Of a stretch of 64,000 bases of DNA, positions 55,775 through 63,857 are shown in pieces. Position 1 is the stretch's first letter. Each line of letters begins with the position of its first letter. A program made the position numbers and the translations under genes. The notes below the pieces were generated by a model. That model saw nothing but the letters and a program-made list of their open reading frames with translations. It had not been told where the DNA came from and made no database searches. Source of the stretch: Bacteroidales bacterium KHT7 (lineage in GTDB: Bacteria; Bacteroidota; Bacteroidia; Bacteroidales; Bacteroidaceae); assembly GCA_900102385.1 (NCBI GenBank), contig FNBQ01000003.1, positions 6,787-70,786 on the forward strand, written 5' to 3'.

Positions 55775-57247
55775 ATGAAAAAGATTTCTATTCTTGCCTT
55801 GCTTATGTGCTGCGCAAGCGTGATGTGGGCACAGTCTTCGCTTGACGACAAGTTCAAGGAAGCCGACAAGATTGTTGAGAACATCAAGAAGACATCGTTC
55901 CCAAATGCCAAGTTCAACATTAAGGATTTCGGCGCAGTAGAGGGCGACGAGAAGAAACTGAACCACGAAGCGATTGACCGCGCCATAATCGAGTGTACGA
56001 CAAACGGCGGCGGAAGCGTCATCATCCCAAAGGGCGTTTGGTACACAGGTCCGATAACGCTGAAGAGCAACGTAAACCTTCATCTCGAAGAAGGTGCCGA
56101 ACTGCGCTTCACAACCGACGACTCGTACTACTACCCTGCCGTAAAGACTCGCTGGGAAGGCCTCGACTGCTACAACGCCCATCCGCTCATCTATGCCTAT
56201 GGCGAGACTAACATAGCCGTTACCGGAAAAGGAATCATCGACGGACAGGGCGCACCCGACAAATGGTGGTACATGAAGGGCAAGCGATTCAACCCCGACA
56301 ATAAATACCGCGACCAAGAAAAGGACGGCGGACGCGACAAACTTCTTGCCTACGCCGAGACATTCACTCCGGTAGACCGCCGTCAGATGAAGGCCGAAGA
56401 CTGTCTCCGCCCTCAGCTTATCAACTTTTACAACTGCAAGAGCGTTCTGATTGAGGATGTTACGCTTCAGAATCCTCCGTTCTGGGTTATCCACCCTCTT
56501 TTCTGCAACGACCTCATCGTCAGAGGCGTAACCATCAACAGCGGCGTGCCAAAGGGCGCAACTCACGGAGTTCACGCACCTAACGGCGACGGTTGCGACC
56601 CAGAGAGTTGCAAGAACGTGCTCATCGAGAACTGCCAGTTCAACACCGGCGACGACTGCATCGCCATAAAGAGCGGACGAAATGCCGACGGAAGAAAGCG
56701 CGTTGTGCCAAGCGAGAACATCGTTGTAAGAAACTGCAAGATGAACGACGGACACGGTGGCGTGGTTGTAGGAAGCGAGATTTCGGGCGGATTCAGAAAC
56801 CTTTACGTCGAGAACTGCCAGATGGACAGTCCTAACCTCGACCGCGTAATCCGCATCAAGACAAGCAACTGCCGCGGCGGAGTGATAGAGAACATCTACG
56901 TCCGCAACATCGAGGTTGGCGAGTGCGGCGAGTCGGTAATGCGCATCAACCTTCAGTACGAGAACAAGGAGAAGTGCGACCGCAGTTTCCCGCCATCTGT
57001 AAGAAACGTGTATCTTGAGAACGTTACCTGCAAGAAGGCTCAGTACGGACTTCAGGTAAACGGCCTGAGCGACGACGACAACGTGTACAACATCAACATG
57101 ACAAACTGCACGTTCGACAACATCGCAAAGGACAACTACAAGTGCGACGGCAAGTTCCACGACATCAACCTTACAAACGTAAAGATGAACGGCAAGAACG
57201 TGAAGTTCTCAAATGTTACTAAAAAGGCATCTAAAAAGAAAAAATAA
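55775..57247 (+). CDS. GH28-family polygalacturonase-like enzyme
   Basis: A 490-residue secreted right-handed beta-helix enzyme. Signal peptide ends near ASVMWAQ. Catalytic positions are visible: NGDGCD (D272), TGDDC (D293, D294), GHGG (H327) and RIK (360-362), the GH28 set. The N-terminal region FNIKDFGAVEGDE is the family start. The tail ends in Lys-rich KKASKKKK. It cleaves galacturonic acid linkages in pectin. It lies beside a GH35 enzyme, which may remove galactose side chains. Confidence 0.93.
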   Translation: MKKISILALLMCCASVMWAQSSLDDKFKEADKIVENIKKTSFPNAKFNIKDFGAVEGDEKKLNHEAIDRAIIECTTNGGGSVIIPKGVWYTGPITLKSNVNLHLEEGAELRFTTDDSYYYPAVKTRWEGLDCYNAHPLIYAYGETNIAVTGKGIIDGQGAPDKWWYMKGKRFNPDNKYRDQEKDGGRDKLLAYAETFTPVDRRQMKAEDCLRPQLINFYNCKSVLIEDVTLQNPPFWVIHPLFCNDLIVRGVTINSGVPKGATHGVHAPNGDGCDPESCKNVLIENCQFNTGDDCIAIKSGRNADGRKRVVPSENIVVRNCKMNDGHGGVVVGSEISGGFRNLYVENCQMDSPNLDRVIRIKTSNCRGGVIENIYVRNIEVGECGESVMRINLQYENKEKCDRSFPPSVRNVYLENVTCKKAQYGLQVNGLSDDDNVYNINMTNCTFDNIAKDNYKCDGKFHDINLTNVKMNGKNVKFSNVTKKASKKKK

Positions 57248-57271
57248 AGAAAATTCCATCTTTAAAATTTC

Positions 57272-57306
57272 AAAAGGAATTACTTGAAAAAGTAGTTCCT
57301 TTTTTC
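57272..57306 (+). terminator. GH28 terminator
   Basis: AAAAGGAATTACTT pairs with AAGTAGTTCCTTTT (one mismatch), followed by a T-run. Confidence 0.85.
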
Positions 57307-57341
57307 TTGCCATTTGTTTTCTTTGTTGGATATTTTTTGCA

Positions 57342-57349
57342 TATCTTTG
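57342..57349 (+). promoter_or_regulatory. -7 box of the MarC gene
   Basis: TATCTTTG, 28 bp before ATG 57377. Confidence 0.65.
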
Positions 57350-57376
57350 CACCGTTAAATTATATCGTACGAAAAA

Positions 57377-57970
57377 ATGTTTGAACTGTTTAGCTTTCAG
57401 GAATGTCTGAGCGCATTTATCGTGCTCTTTGCCGTGATTGATATCATAGGCTCAATTCCTATAATACTTACCTTGAAAGAACAAGGACGTGACGTAAATC
57501 CATACAAGGCTACGCTCTATTCGCTTGCCCTGCTGGTTACCTTCTTTTTCGTTGGCGACATGCTGTTGCAGTTGTTTCAGGTTGATATCGCATCGTTTGC
57601 CCTTGCCGGCTCGGTGGTAATCTTCCTCGTGGCTCTCGAGATGATTCTCGACATCGAGATTTTCAAGAACCAAGGCCCTATACAGTCGGCAACGCTCGTT
57701 CCGCTTGTGTTTCCGCTCATTGCCGGAGCTGGCGCGTTCACTACCCTTCTGTCGCTAAAGTCAGAATACCACACTCTAAACATTCTCATTGCGCTCATAG
57801 CCAACTCGCTGGTTGTATTCCTGGTTCTCATCTCTACCGACAAGATTGAGAAACTGCTGGGCAAGGGAGGCATCTACGTTATCCGCAAGTTCTTCGGAAT
57901 AATCCTGCTTGCCATCGCCGCCCGACTGTTTACTACGAATCTGCTGCAACTTTTGCATTCAGTAAATTAA
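57377..57970 (+). CDS. MarC-family integral membrane protein
   Basis: A 197-residue protein with six membrane helices. It shows the MarC pattern: FIVLFAVIDIIGSIPIIL, with the Pro after the first Ile-Gly-Ser block, AGSVVIFLVALEMIL, and LVPLVFPLIAGAGA. The function of MarC proteins is unknown; the old link to antibiotic resistance has not held up. It is probably a single-gene unit, and the following transporter has its own promoter. Confidence 0.92.
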   Translation: MFELFSFQECLSAFIVLFAVIDIIGSIPIILTLKEQGRDVNPYKATLYSLALLVTFFFVGDMLLQLFQVDIASFALAGSVVIFLVALEMILDIEIFKNQGPIQSATLVPLVFPLIAGAGAFTTLLSLKSEYHTLNILIALIANSLVVFLVLISTDKIEKLLGKGGIYVIRKFFGIILLAIAARLFTTNLLQLLHSVN

Positions 57971-58018
57971 AAAGTCGAAAATCATTTCTTTTTAACACAA
58001 AAATACCGAAAAAACGAG

Positions 58019-58026
58019 TATCTTTG
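58019..58026 (+). promoter_or_regulatory. -7 box of the NSS transporter gene
   Basis: TATCTTTG, 23 bp before ATG 58049. Confidence 0.65.
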
Positions 58027-58048
58027 CAGTCTGAATTAGAAAACAGAC

Positions 58049-59422
58049 ATGACAAAAGATACTCGTATTTTTTTTGGAAGCAAGATTGGAGCAATACTTG
58101 CCGCAGCCGGTTCGTCGGTAGGACTCGGCAACATCTGGCGTTTCCCAACCGAGACAGGCGCAAACGGAGGCGCGGCATTCATTCTGATTTACGTTCTCTT
58201 CATGTTCATCCTCGGCATTCCGGTAATGATTTCGGAGTTTGCCGTAGGACGATACGGACAATGCGCCGTGGGCAATGCCTTCGAGAAGATGAGCGGCGGC
58301 AAGAAATGGTGGCGGCTGATGGGCTTGGTTCCCGTCGTGTCGGGTTTTCTGGTGCTGAGTTACTATGCCGTTGTTTCGGGCTGGACACTCGAATACGCCT
58401 TCGTTGCCGGAGCAAACGGCTTTGCCGGAAAGACAGCAGCCGAATACACGGCCGATTTTCAGTCGTTCTCTTCCGACCCCATAAAGCCGTGCATCTGGCT
58501 CTTCATTCTGCTTGCCCTAAACTGCGCCATCGTTGCCATGGGCATTCAGAAAGGCATTGAGCGAGGTGCAAAAATCATGATGCCTATTCTGTTCGTCTCT
58601 ATACTCGTGCTTGCCGTCTACTCCATGACGCTTCCCGGCGCAGGCAAAGGTCTTGAGTTCCTTTTCAAGCCCGATTTCAGCAAGGTTACGAGTTCGGTCG
58701 TACTCTCAGCCATGGGACAGGCATTCTTCTCGCTCAGCGTTGGATTGTGCTGTCTGTGCACATACGCCTCTTACTTCCGCAAGGATGTCAATCTGGTAAA
58801 GAATGCCGTGAGCGTGGCTTCGATAGACACTCTTGTGGCCATAATGGCTGGCCTGATAATCTTCCCGGCAGTCTATTCGGTCGACGGTCTGTCGCCCAAC
58901 GAAGGTCCGTCGCTTGTGTTCATCACCCTTCCCAACGTGTTCCAGCAGGTATTTGGAGGTGCTCCGGTGCTTGCCTACCTTTTCTCTCTGATGTTCTATT
59001 TTCTGCTTGTGATGGCAGCCATAACATCATCAATCTCGATGCTCGAGATGCCAGTATCGTTCTTTATCGATTCGTTTGGAACAAGCCGCACAACGGCATC
59101 TGTCATCGTTACAGTCGTGTGTTTTGTTCTGGGAATAGCGTGCGCTCTCTCGTTCGGAATCTGGAGCGACGTAAAAATCTACGGAATGGGCTTCTTCGAC
59201 TTGTTCGACTTTCTTGTAGCCAAGTTCATTATGCCTATAGGCGCACTAATCTTGTCAATCTTCACCGGCTGGATTGTAAACGAAAGACTTCTGAAAGCCG
59301 AACTTACCAACAACGGCACTCTTAAGCAACCAATGTATGGCATTTTCCGCCTCTGCGTGAGATACGTCGCACCAGCCTGCATCATTCTTATATTTCTGAA
59401 TGAACTTGGACTGCTGATGTGA
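58049..59422 (+). CDS. sodium-dependent transporter of the NSS/SNF family
   Basis: A 457-residue LeuT-fold transporter with about eleven or twelve helices. The family start GSSVGLGNIWRFP (21-33) holds the substrate and sodium site in helix 1, followed by GGAAFILIYVLFMFILGIPVM. Helix 6 region AMGQAFFSLSVGLC and helix 8 SSISMLEMPVSF are present. Such bacterial members import amino acids such as tryptophan, tyrosine or leucine with sodium. The substrate cannot be assigned here. A 3' terminator is not evident; a repeat region follows. Confidence 0.93.
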   Translation: MTKDTRIFFGSKIGAILAAAGSSVGLGNIWRFPTETGANGGAAFILIYVLFMFILGIPVMISEFAVGRYGQCAVGNAFEKMSGGKKWWRLMGLVPVVSGFLVLSYYAVVSGWTLEYAFVAGANGFAGKTAAEYTADFQSFSSDPIKPCIWLFILLALNCAIVAMGIQKGIERGAKIMMPILFVSILVLAVYSMTLPGAGKGLEFLFKPDFSKVTSSVVLSAMGQAFFSLSVGLCCLCTYASYFRKDVNLVKNAVSVASIDTLVAIMAGLIIFPAVYSVDGLSPNEGPSLVFITLPNVFQQVFGGAPVLAYLFSLMFYFLLVMAAITSSISMLEMPVSFFIDSFGTSRTTASVIVTVVCFVLGIACALSFGIWSDVKIYGMGFFDLFDFLVAKFIMPIGALILSIFTGWIVNERLLKAELTNNGTLKQPMYGIFRLCVRYVAPACIILIFLNELGLLM

Positions 59423-59429
59423 TTTTAAA

Positions 59430-59598
59430 CAATTCACAATTTTTTTAGTTGAGAATTGAAAGCTGAAAGTTGAAAAACTTGAGCAATTCACAATTGACAA
59501 TGGACAATTGACAATTTTATTTAATTGAAATTTGAAACTTAGAGAAAGTTGATTATTCGTATCAAGGTAGATTTTACATAGAGGCAAGCTATATTTAA
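59430..59598. repeat. composite repeat copy C (inverted): 7-bp array and core
   Basis: On the minus strand this repeats copy B: the tail (complement of GTTGAGAATTGAAAGCTGAA), 7-bp units of the CAATTGT type at about 59484-59515, then the core at 59540-59598. Core identity with 31620-31677 is about 51 of 58 by hand count. The orientation is opposite to copies A and B. There is no gene in the 59423-60092 interval. Confidence 0.85.
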
Positions 59599-59781
59599 GT
59601 AAGCCGACGGTAAGGGGATGTCAAGGGAGTACCAAGCCGAAAGGTATGGAGTAGATACGTTCAAGATACGGAGAAGTAAGCCGGAAGATACGGGGTAGGA
59701 ACGGAGTAGCTACGGGGAAGGTTCGGGGAAGATACGTCCAAGGTACGTCCAAGGTACGTCCAAGGTACGTCCAAGGTACGT
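59588..59781. repeat. 11-bp tandem array of copy C
   Basis: About 17-18 consecutive 11-bp units. The right end is homogeneous: GGTACGTCCAA at 59742-59752, 59753-59763 and 59764-59774, GATACGTCCAA at 59731-59741, and a partial copy to 59781. Towards the core the units drift, yet keep the period of 11. It is homogenised at one edge and degraded at the other. Confidence 0.88.
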
Positions 59782-59817
59782 TATGCAAAAAAGAAGGTGG
59801 CTTCTTTTTTTGCATAA
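59781..59817. terminator. 16-bp hairpin with runs of A and T at the edge of the repeat
   Basis: TTATGCAAAAAAGAAG (59781-59796), loop GTGG, CTTCTTTTTTTGCATAA (59801-59817), with one bulged T. It could stop transcription from either side. It abuts the last unit of the 11-bp array. The rest of the interval to 60092 holds no feature I can support. Confidence 0.6.
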
Positions 59818-60092
59818 CAGGCCCATAGCGCATAAACAGTCATTTGTAAAGTCTCCCAAGGCATAGCCTTGCAAGATAATCAACTGAGCGGAAAAAGAAG
59901 AATCAAAACTCTTGAACGTTGGGAAATGAAAGCCGAAAGATAAATTGAAAATTTTTGAATTGACAATGCTTTTGAAGACAGAGTCGAACGGGTTAATGCA
60001 GAAAAAATTTTTTTAACACATAAAATACATTCAAAATTCTTTTGTTAAAGATATTATTCGTAATTTAGGGGCAGGAAACAAATGCTTAAATT

Positions 60093-60890
60093 ATGAGATT
60101 TAGAATAACACTGCGTATCAACGCGCAACAATTCGGACGCCGACTACCTATCAATTACCAATACGAAATGTCGGCAGCAATATACAAGATTCTGTCGTCG
60201 GCTGACAGCGGATTTGCCACGTGGCTACACGAAAACGGTTTTCAGATGGACAATGGCAAACAGTTCAAACTATTCACCTTCTCGCGGTTGCAAATACCTA
60301 AAAACGGTTTTACAATCATCAAACAATCGAACCAATTGGAATTAAAATCTCAAACCGTTGATTTTCAAATCAGTTTTATGCCCGAAAACTCCACACAGAC
60401 ATTCATTGGCGGCGTGTTTGAAAACCGCACCTTTGAAATCGGCAGAAAAGGAGCGATAGTCCAGTTTGAGGTGGAAAGCATAGAACTTATTCAACCGCCG
60501 GAGTTTAAGGAGACAATGATGTACCATACGCTTTCGCCATTTTCGGTAAGTTGCCACGACGAACAGGGGCGCGACCGCTATCCGCAAACTCCGCAAGAGT
60601 TCAAAGATGCCGAATGGATTCGCGAACGAATGTTGCAAAATCTAATTGACAAGTATTCAGCATTCTATGGAAAAGAATATTCAGGTGAAAAGTTTTTAAA
60701 ATATATGACACTATCCGAGCCAAAATCCTCACTTATAGCCATAAAGGCAGGCACACCTGCCGAAACCAAAGTCAGAGGCTTTATGTGCCAACTTGCCCTC
60801 AACGCCCCGTCCGAACTTCAACGCATAGCCTACGAATCAGGCCTCGGCGAACTCAACAGCCAAGGCTTCGGTTGCTTGGAGATAATGTAA
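60093..60890 (+). CDS. cas6: CRISPR-associated endoribonuclease Cas6
   Basis: A 265-residue RAMP protein that cuts pre-crRNA in the repeat. It has the two ferredoxin-like halves: MRFRITLRINAQQFGRRLPINYQYEMSAAIYKIL at the start, and the C-terminal Gly-rich loop GLGELNSQGFGCLEI (about 249-263). A His such as H46 in ATWLHENGF is the likely catalytic base, which is uncertain. It is the first gene of the type I-B operon, 74 bp before cas8b. Confidence 0.9.
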   Translation: MRFRITLRINAQQFGRRLPINYQYEMSAAIYKILSSADSGFATWLHENGFQMDNGKQFKLFTFSRLQIPKNGFTIIKQSNQLELKSQTVDFQISFMPENSTQTFIGGVFENRTFEIGRKGAIVQFEVESIELIQPPEFKETMMYHTLSPFSVSCHDEQGRDRYPQTPQEFKDAEWIRERMLQNLIDKYSAFYGKEYSGEKFLKYMTLSEPKSSLIAIKAGTPAETKVRGFMCQLALNAPSELQRIAYESGLGELNSQGFGCLEIM

Positions 60891-60931
60891 AAAACATTTA
60901 AGAAATATTGGGTGTGTTAAGAGAAAGTTAG

Positions 60932-60939
60932 TAAATTTG
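60932..60939 (+). promoter_or_regulatory. possible -7 box before cas8b
   Basis: TAAATTTG, with TTG at 60908-60910 (21-bp spacing), 25 bp before ATG 60965. It could start a second transcript inside the cas operon. Confidence 0.4.
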
Positions 60940-60964
60940 GGAATGAATAAAAATTACAACAATT

Positions 60965-62824
60965 ATGATACAGGAAATCATAAATTTTACAAAGTTTATC
61001 GATACAGATATGAAAGATGTCATCAATGATTATTTAGAACCACAGCAAGAAGGATTGTTTGTGGAGTTTTCTAATGATGGATCTTTTATATTCGAATTTT
61101 ATAAAGAGGGTAATTCTATTTCTCCTCTTTTAAGAAGGTGTATCAGTCGGTTAAGATATTCTTGGACAATAGAATACGACAAAAAACCTTTTTATCAAAA
61201 ATGCTTTGATTTGCCTAATAAACGCATCCATAGTGTTTCACCTTTTGTGGTTGCAATAAAACGTAAATATTTAGAAGGTGGAACCGAATTTGATACAAAG
61301 GGCGTTGATTTAACCTACATTCAAACGTATTTAAACAAAGCCATTGCTGCAACTAAATGTAGTAGTAATGTAGATATTGAGGCAACCTTATTCAAGGACA
61401 ATTTGGCAAATAACTTTGTTAAATTATTGTCAATTATAAAAGAACAAAAATGTACAAAAGAGAGTTATGTTTTATTTTTTAGCAATACAGATATAAATAA
61501 TTACAAGAGTACTTATTCTAATTATTTGAAAACAAAGATATTTAATAGTTCAAAATTAGGACTTACAGATATTCAAGGTAAATCTGTTGATGAAAAAAAG
61601 GCTGCTACTTTGAATGAGTTAAGAGGATGGTCGAATTTCTTTAATGGATATAATGCAGGCAAGCCTTTTTTACAACACCAAACTTCATTAACACCAACAA
61701 ATACAATCTCTAATACAGAAGCAACTTATTTGTTTTTGTTTAAAGAGTATTGTCGATTGGATATTTTTCCGAATCCATTACCTATATTTGTGGATTTAAA
61801 TGAATTTAATAAAGATAAAATACAATCTGAGATTATACGAATTTATAATAGTGAAGAAGGGCGAAAATTATTATATCGTGAAATTATTTCCAATATTCTA
61901 TCAAAACCAAATACCGTTTTACAGAAATATTATCTTCTGTTTAGAGTGGGTAATGAAATTAAAGATTTTGATTTTGTGCCTCTATTCCGTTACAAATTCG
62001 ACACTATTATTAATGTTGAAAACGTAACAAAAGACGGTGTTAAAAAAGATAAAAATTTCGAGCCAACGCCTGACAAAACAATCGTAAATATTTTTGATTT
62101 TGAGCGTATTGTAGTTGGAAGTATATTCAATGGCTGGCTTAACTCATCTACATACTTTGGAGAAAAACCAAAAAGTTATAAAGGTAGTGAGTATTTGTGG
62201 CAAATGATTTTAACATACCGCAAGGCGTTTTACGACTACATATATAAATCGCAGACAGAAACATTGACTTGCAGAATGTTTGACGATATGATGTTTAATT
62301 CGATTCTTTTGAATATTCGTAATGACGAAATTAAAATTCGCTTTGAATTCAACTCGTTAATCAAGTGGAAAATAAACATTTGGTTCAGTTTGTATAACTT
62401 ATTCAGTAACAATAATAATAACAATATTATGGCTTCAAAAGTAACAGAATTACAAGCAAAAATGGTTGCTGTCGCAAAAGGAGAAGCGAACATTGAAACA
62501 AAAGAAGAGTTCGCTTTTGGAGCGGGACAGATAGTTTCGTACCTTATCGACCGTAGCGCAGCAAGCAACAAGACATACGCATTGTTGGAACCATATTTGC
62601 AAAAAAGCAAATCAGACCAACTGCAAGACGCAATAGCACAAACAATTGCCGTTTATAAACACGACATTAGTGTTTATAAAGGTACATTTGAAAACCTTTC
62701 GTCGCAGGTACTTACCGACGATTGCAACGCAGATATGAAACCTTTGCTAAAATACTTTTTGGCAGGTTGTTTCAGTCCTTGCGCAGTTTACACAAAAAAA
62801 GACAATTCAAATAACCAACTGTAA
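60965..62824 (+). CDS. cas8b: type I-B Cascade large subunit Cas8b
   Basis: A 619-residue protein between cas6 and cas7. It shows no strong motif, as expected for the fast-evolving large subunit, which recognises the PAM and recruits Cas3. Position and size give the call. Residues 1-480 are very AT-rich (12 G/C among 61441-61500). After a poly-Asn stretch (SNNNNNNI, about 481-488) an internal ATG opens a helical 131-residue C-terminal part with higher GC (31 of 60 at 62521-62580). That part probably also serves as Cas11b, made by internal initiation. The 3' end is 11 bp from cas7. Confidence 0.82.
   Translation: MIQEIINFTKFIDTDMKDVINDYLEPQQEGLFVEFSNDGSFIFEFYKEGNSISPLLRRCISRLRYSWTIEYDKKPFYQKCFDLPNKRIHSVSPFVVAIKRKYLEGGTEFDTKGVDLTYIQTYLNKAIAATKCSSNVDIEATLFKDNLANNFVKLLSIIKEQKCTKESYVLFFSNTDINNYKSTYSNYLKTKIFNSSKLGLTDIQGKSVDEKKAATLNELRGWSNFFNGYNAGKPFLQHQTSLTPTNTISNTEATYLFLFKEYCRLDIFPNPLPIFVDLNEFNKDKIQSEIIRIYNSEEGRKLLYREIISNILSKPNTVLQKYYLLFRVGNEIKDFDFVPLFRYKFDTIINVENVTKDGVKKDKNFEPTPDKTIVNIFDFERIVVGSIFNGWLNSSTYFGEKPKSYKGSEYLWQMILTYRKAFYDYIYKSQTETLTCRMFDDMMFNSILLNIRNDEIKIRFEFNSLIKWKINIWFSLYNLFSNNNNNNIMASKVTELQAKMVAVAKGEANIETKEEFAFGAGQIVSYLIDRSAASNKTYALLEPYLQKSKSDQLQDAIAQTIAVYKHDISVYKGTFENLSSQVLTDDCNADMKPLLKYFLAGCFSPCAVYTKKDNSNNQL
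62429..62824 (+). CDS. cas11b: predicted Cas11b small subunit from an internal start within cas8b
   Basis: An in-frame ATG at 62429 (codon 489 of cas8b) gives a 131-residue, largely helical protein starting MASKVTELQAKMVAVAKG. The preceding bases, AACAATAATAATAACAATATT-like, resemble the leaders of cas8b (AATTACAACAATT) and cas7 (AAAACAATAATT). Internal translation of Cas11 from cas8 is established for types I-B, I-C and I-D. Here it is inferred from the start context, the length and the helical character. Confidence 0.65.
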   Translation: MASKVTELQAKMVAVAKGEANIETKEEFAFGAGQIVSYLIDRSAASNKTYALLEPYLQKSKSDQLQDAIAQTIAVYKHDISVYKGTFENLSSQVLTDDCNADMKPLLKYFLAGCFSPCAVYTKKDNSNNQL

Positions 62825-62835
62825 AAACAATAATT

Positions 62836-63855
62836 ATGGCAGATTTCAAAAACAGAGTTTTCGGTTGTGCGGTTGTTAAAGCCGTAAACGCCAACTACAA
62901 TGCAGACTTTTCGGGACAGCCCCGCACATTGCCAAGCGGCACTGTGTATGCTACAGACAAAGCATTCAAGTACACCGTCAAAAACTACTTGAAAGACGTG
63001 TACGACAAAGAGAGAATTCTCGGTTTCAAGCGTTACAATCAAGTCAAAGAATTTGTTCCTTTTAGCCTTGTTGAGGCGTTCTGCAATTTGTTTCCAAATT
63101 TGATGGAAATCTCCGAGAAGAAGACGAAGAAAAATGAAGCCTCTAATGAAGAAAAAGAATCAACTGAGTCTTTCAAGATAAAAGGCACTAAAAAAGATGT
63201 TGCGAAAGCATTATTATCTTGTATAGATGTCAGAACATTTGGTTTCACCTTTGCGGGAAAAAGCTCTGACAAGAAAGACAACATTGCAATTTCTGTACAC
63301 GGACCTGTGCAAATAAACTATGGTGTGAATATGTGGTCAAAAGGTCAAATCTATACGGATCAAATTATGTCTCCGTTTAGAAACCCTGATGAAAAATCAG
63401 AAGACAAACAAGCATCTACCTTGGGTCGTCAGTCTCGATTAGATGAAGGCCATTACCTCCACCACTTCTCGGTAAATCCGCAGAATCTCCGCGACATTGT
63501 AAAAACAGCGGGCAATGGCTGCCAGACACTTTCCGACGAGGACATCAACAAACTGAAAGAGGCTATGCGCCGTGGTGCTACGTGGTACGATTCGGCATCA
63601 AAGGCTGGTTGTGAAAACGAAATGTTGGTTTGGGTGCAGTTAAAAGATGACTCCAAAATCGTTTTGCCAAATTTCACCAATCTTATCGTTCTGAAAGACG
63701 AAAAAGAAGAAGGCAAATGTGTCTATGATTTCAGCAAGTTGAAAACAGTGTTGGACGGAGTAAGAGGCGAAATTGCTTCTGTTGAAGTATTTTTCAACAA
63801 ACAAACCTGCAAATTGCTGAATCTGCCCGAAGTTACTAAACAAAACGATTTGTAA
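62836..63855 (+). CDS. cas7: type I-B Cascade backbone Cas7 (Csh2-like)
   Basis: A 339-residue RAMP backbone protein that coats the crRNA. Typical I-B segments: CIDVRTFGFTFAG, ISVHGPVQINYGVNMW, IMSPFRNPDEK, GRQSRLDEGHYLHHFSVNPQNL and EMLVWVQL. Residues 75-195 are Lys/Glu-rich and AT-rich, while the following part is much higher in GC, so the gene looks mosaic. cas5 begins 2 bp after the stop. Confidence 0.92.
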   Translation: MADFKNRVFGCAVVKAVNANYNADFSGQPRTLPSGTVYATDKAFKYTVKNYLKDVYDKERILGFKRYNQVKEFVPFSLVEAFCNLFPNLMEISEKKTKKNEASNEEKESTESFKIKGTKKDVAKALLSCIDVRTFGFTFAGKSSDKKDNIAISVHGPVQINYGVNMWSKGQIYTDQIMSPFRNPDEKSEDKQASTLGRQSRLDEGHYLHHFSVNPQNLRDIVKTAGNGCQTLSDEDINKLKEAMRRGATWYDSASKAGCENEMLVWVQLKDDSKIVLPNFTNLIVLKDEKEEGKCVYDFSKLKTVLDGVRGEIASVEVFFNKQTCKLLNLPEVTKQNDL

Positions 63856-63857
63856 TT

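Noticed and set aside
55766-57160. 464-codon open frame on the minus strand
   Set aside because: Antisense to the GH28 gene, which has signal peptide and all catalytic motifs. The Val/Ala/His-rich product looks like a shadow.
59621-59833. 70-codon open frame across the 11-bp array
   Set aside because: It arises from translating the repeat units and hairpin. The repeated PWTYL/PRT pattern follows the array, not a protein family.
59423-60092. CRISPR leader or array upstream of cas6
   Set aside because: I found no 28-37-bp repeats with spacers anywhere in the interval. An array, if present, must lie beyond the right edge.
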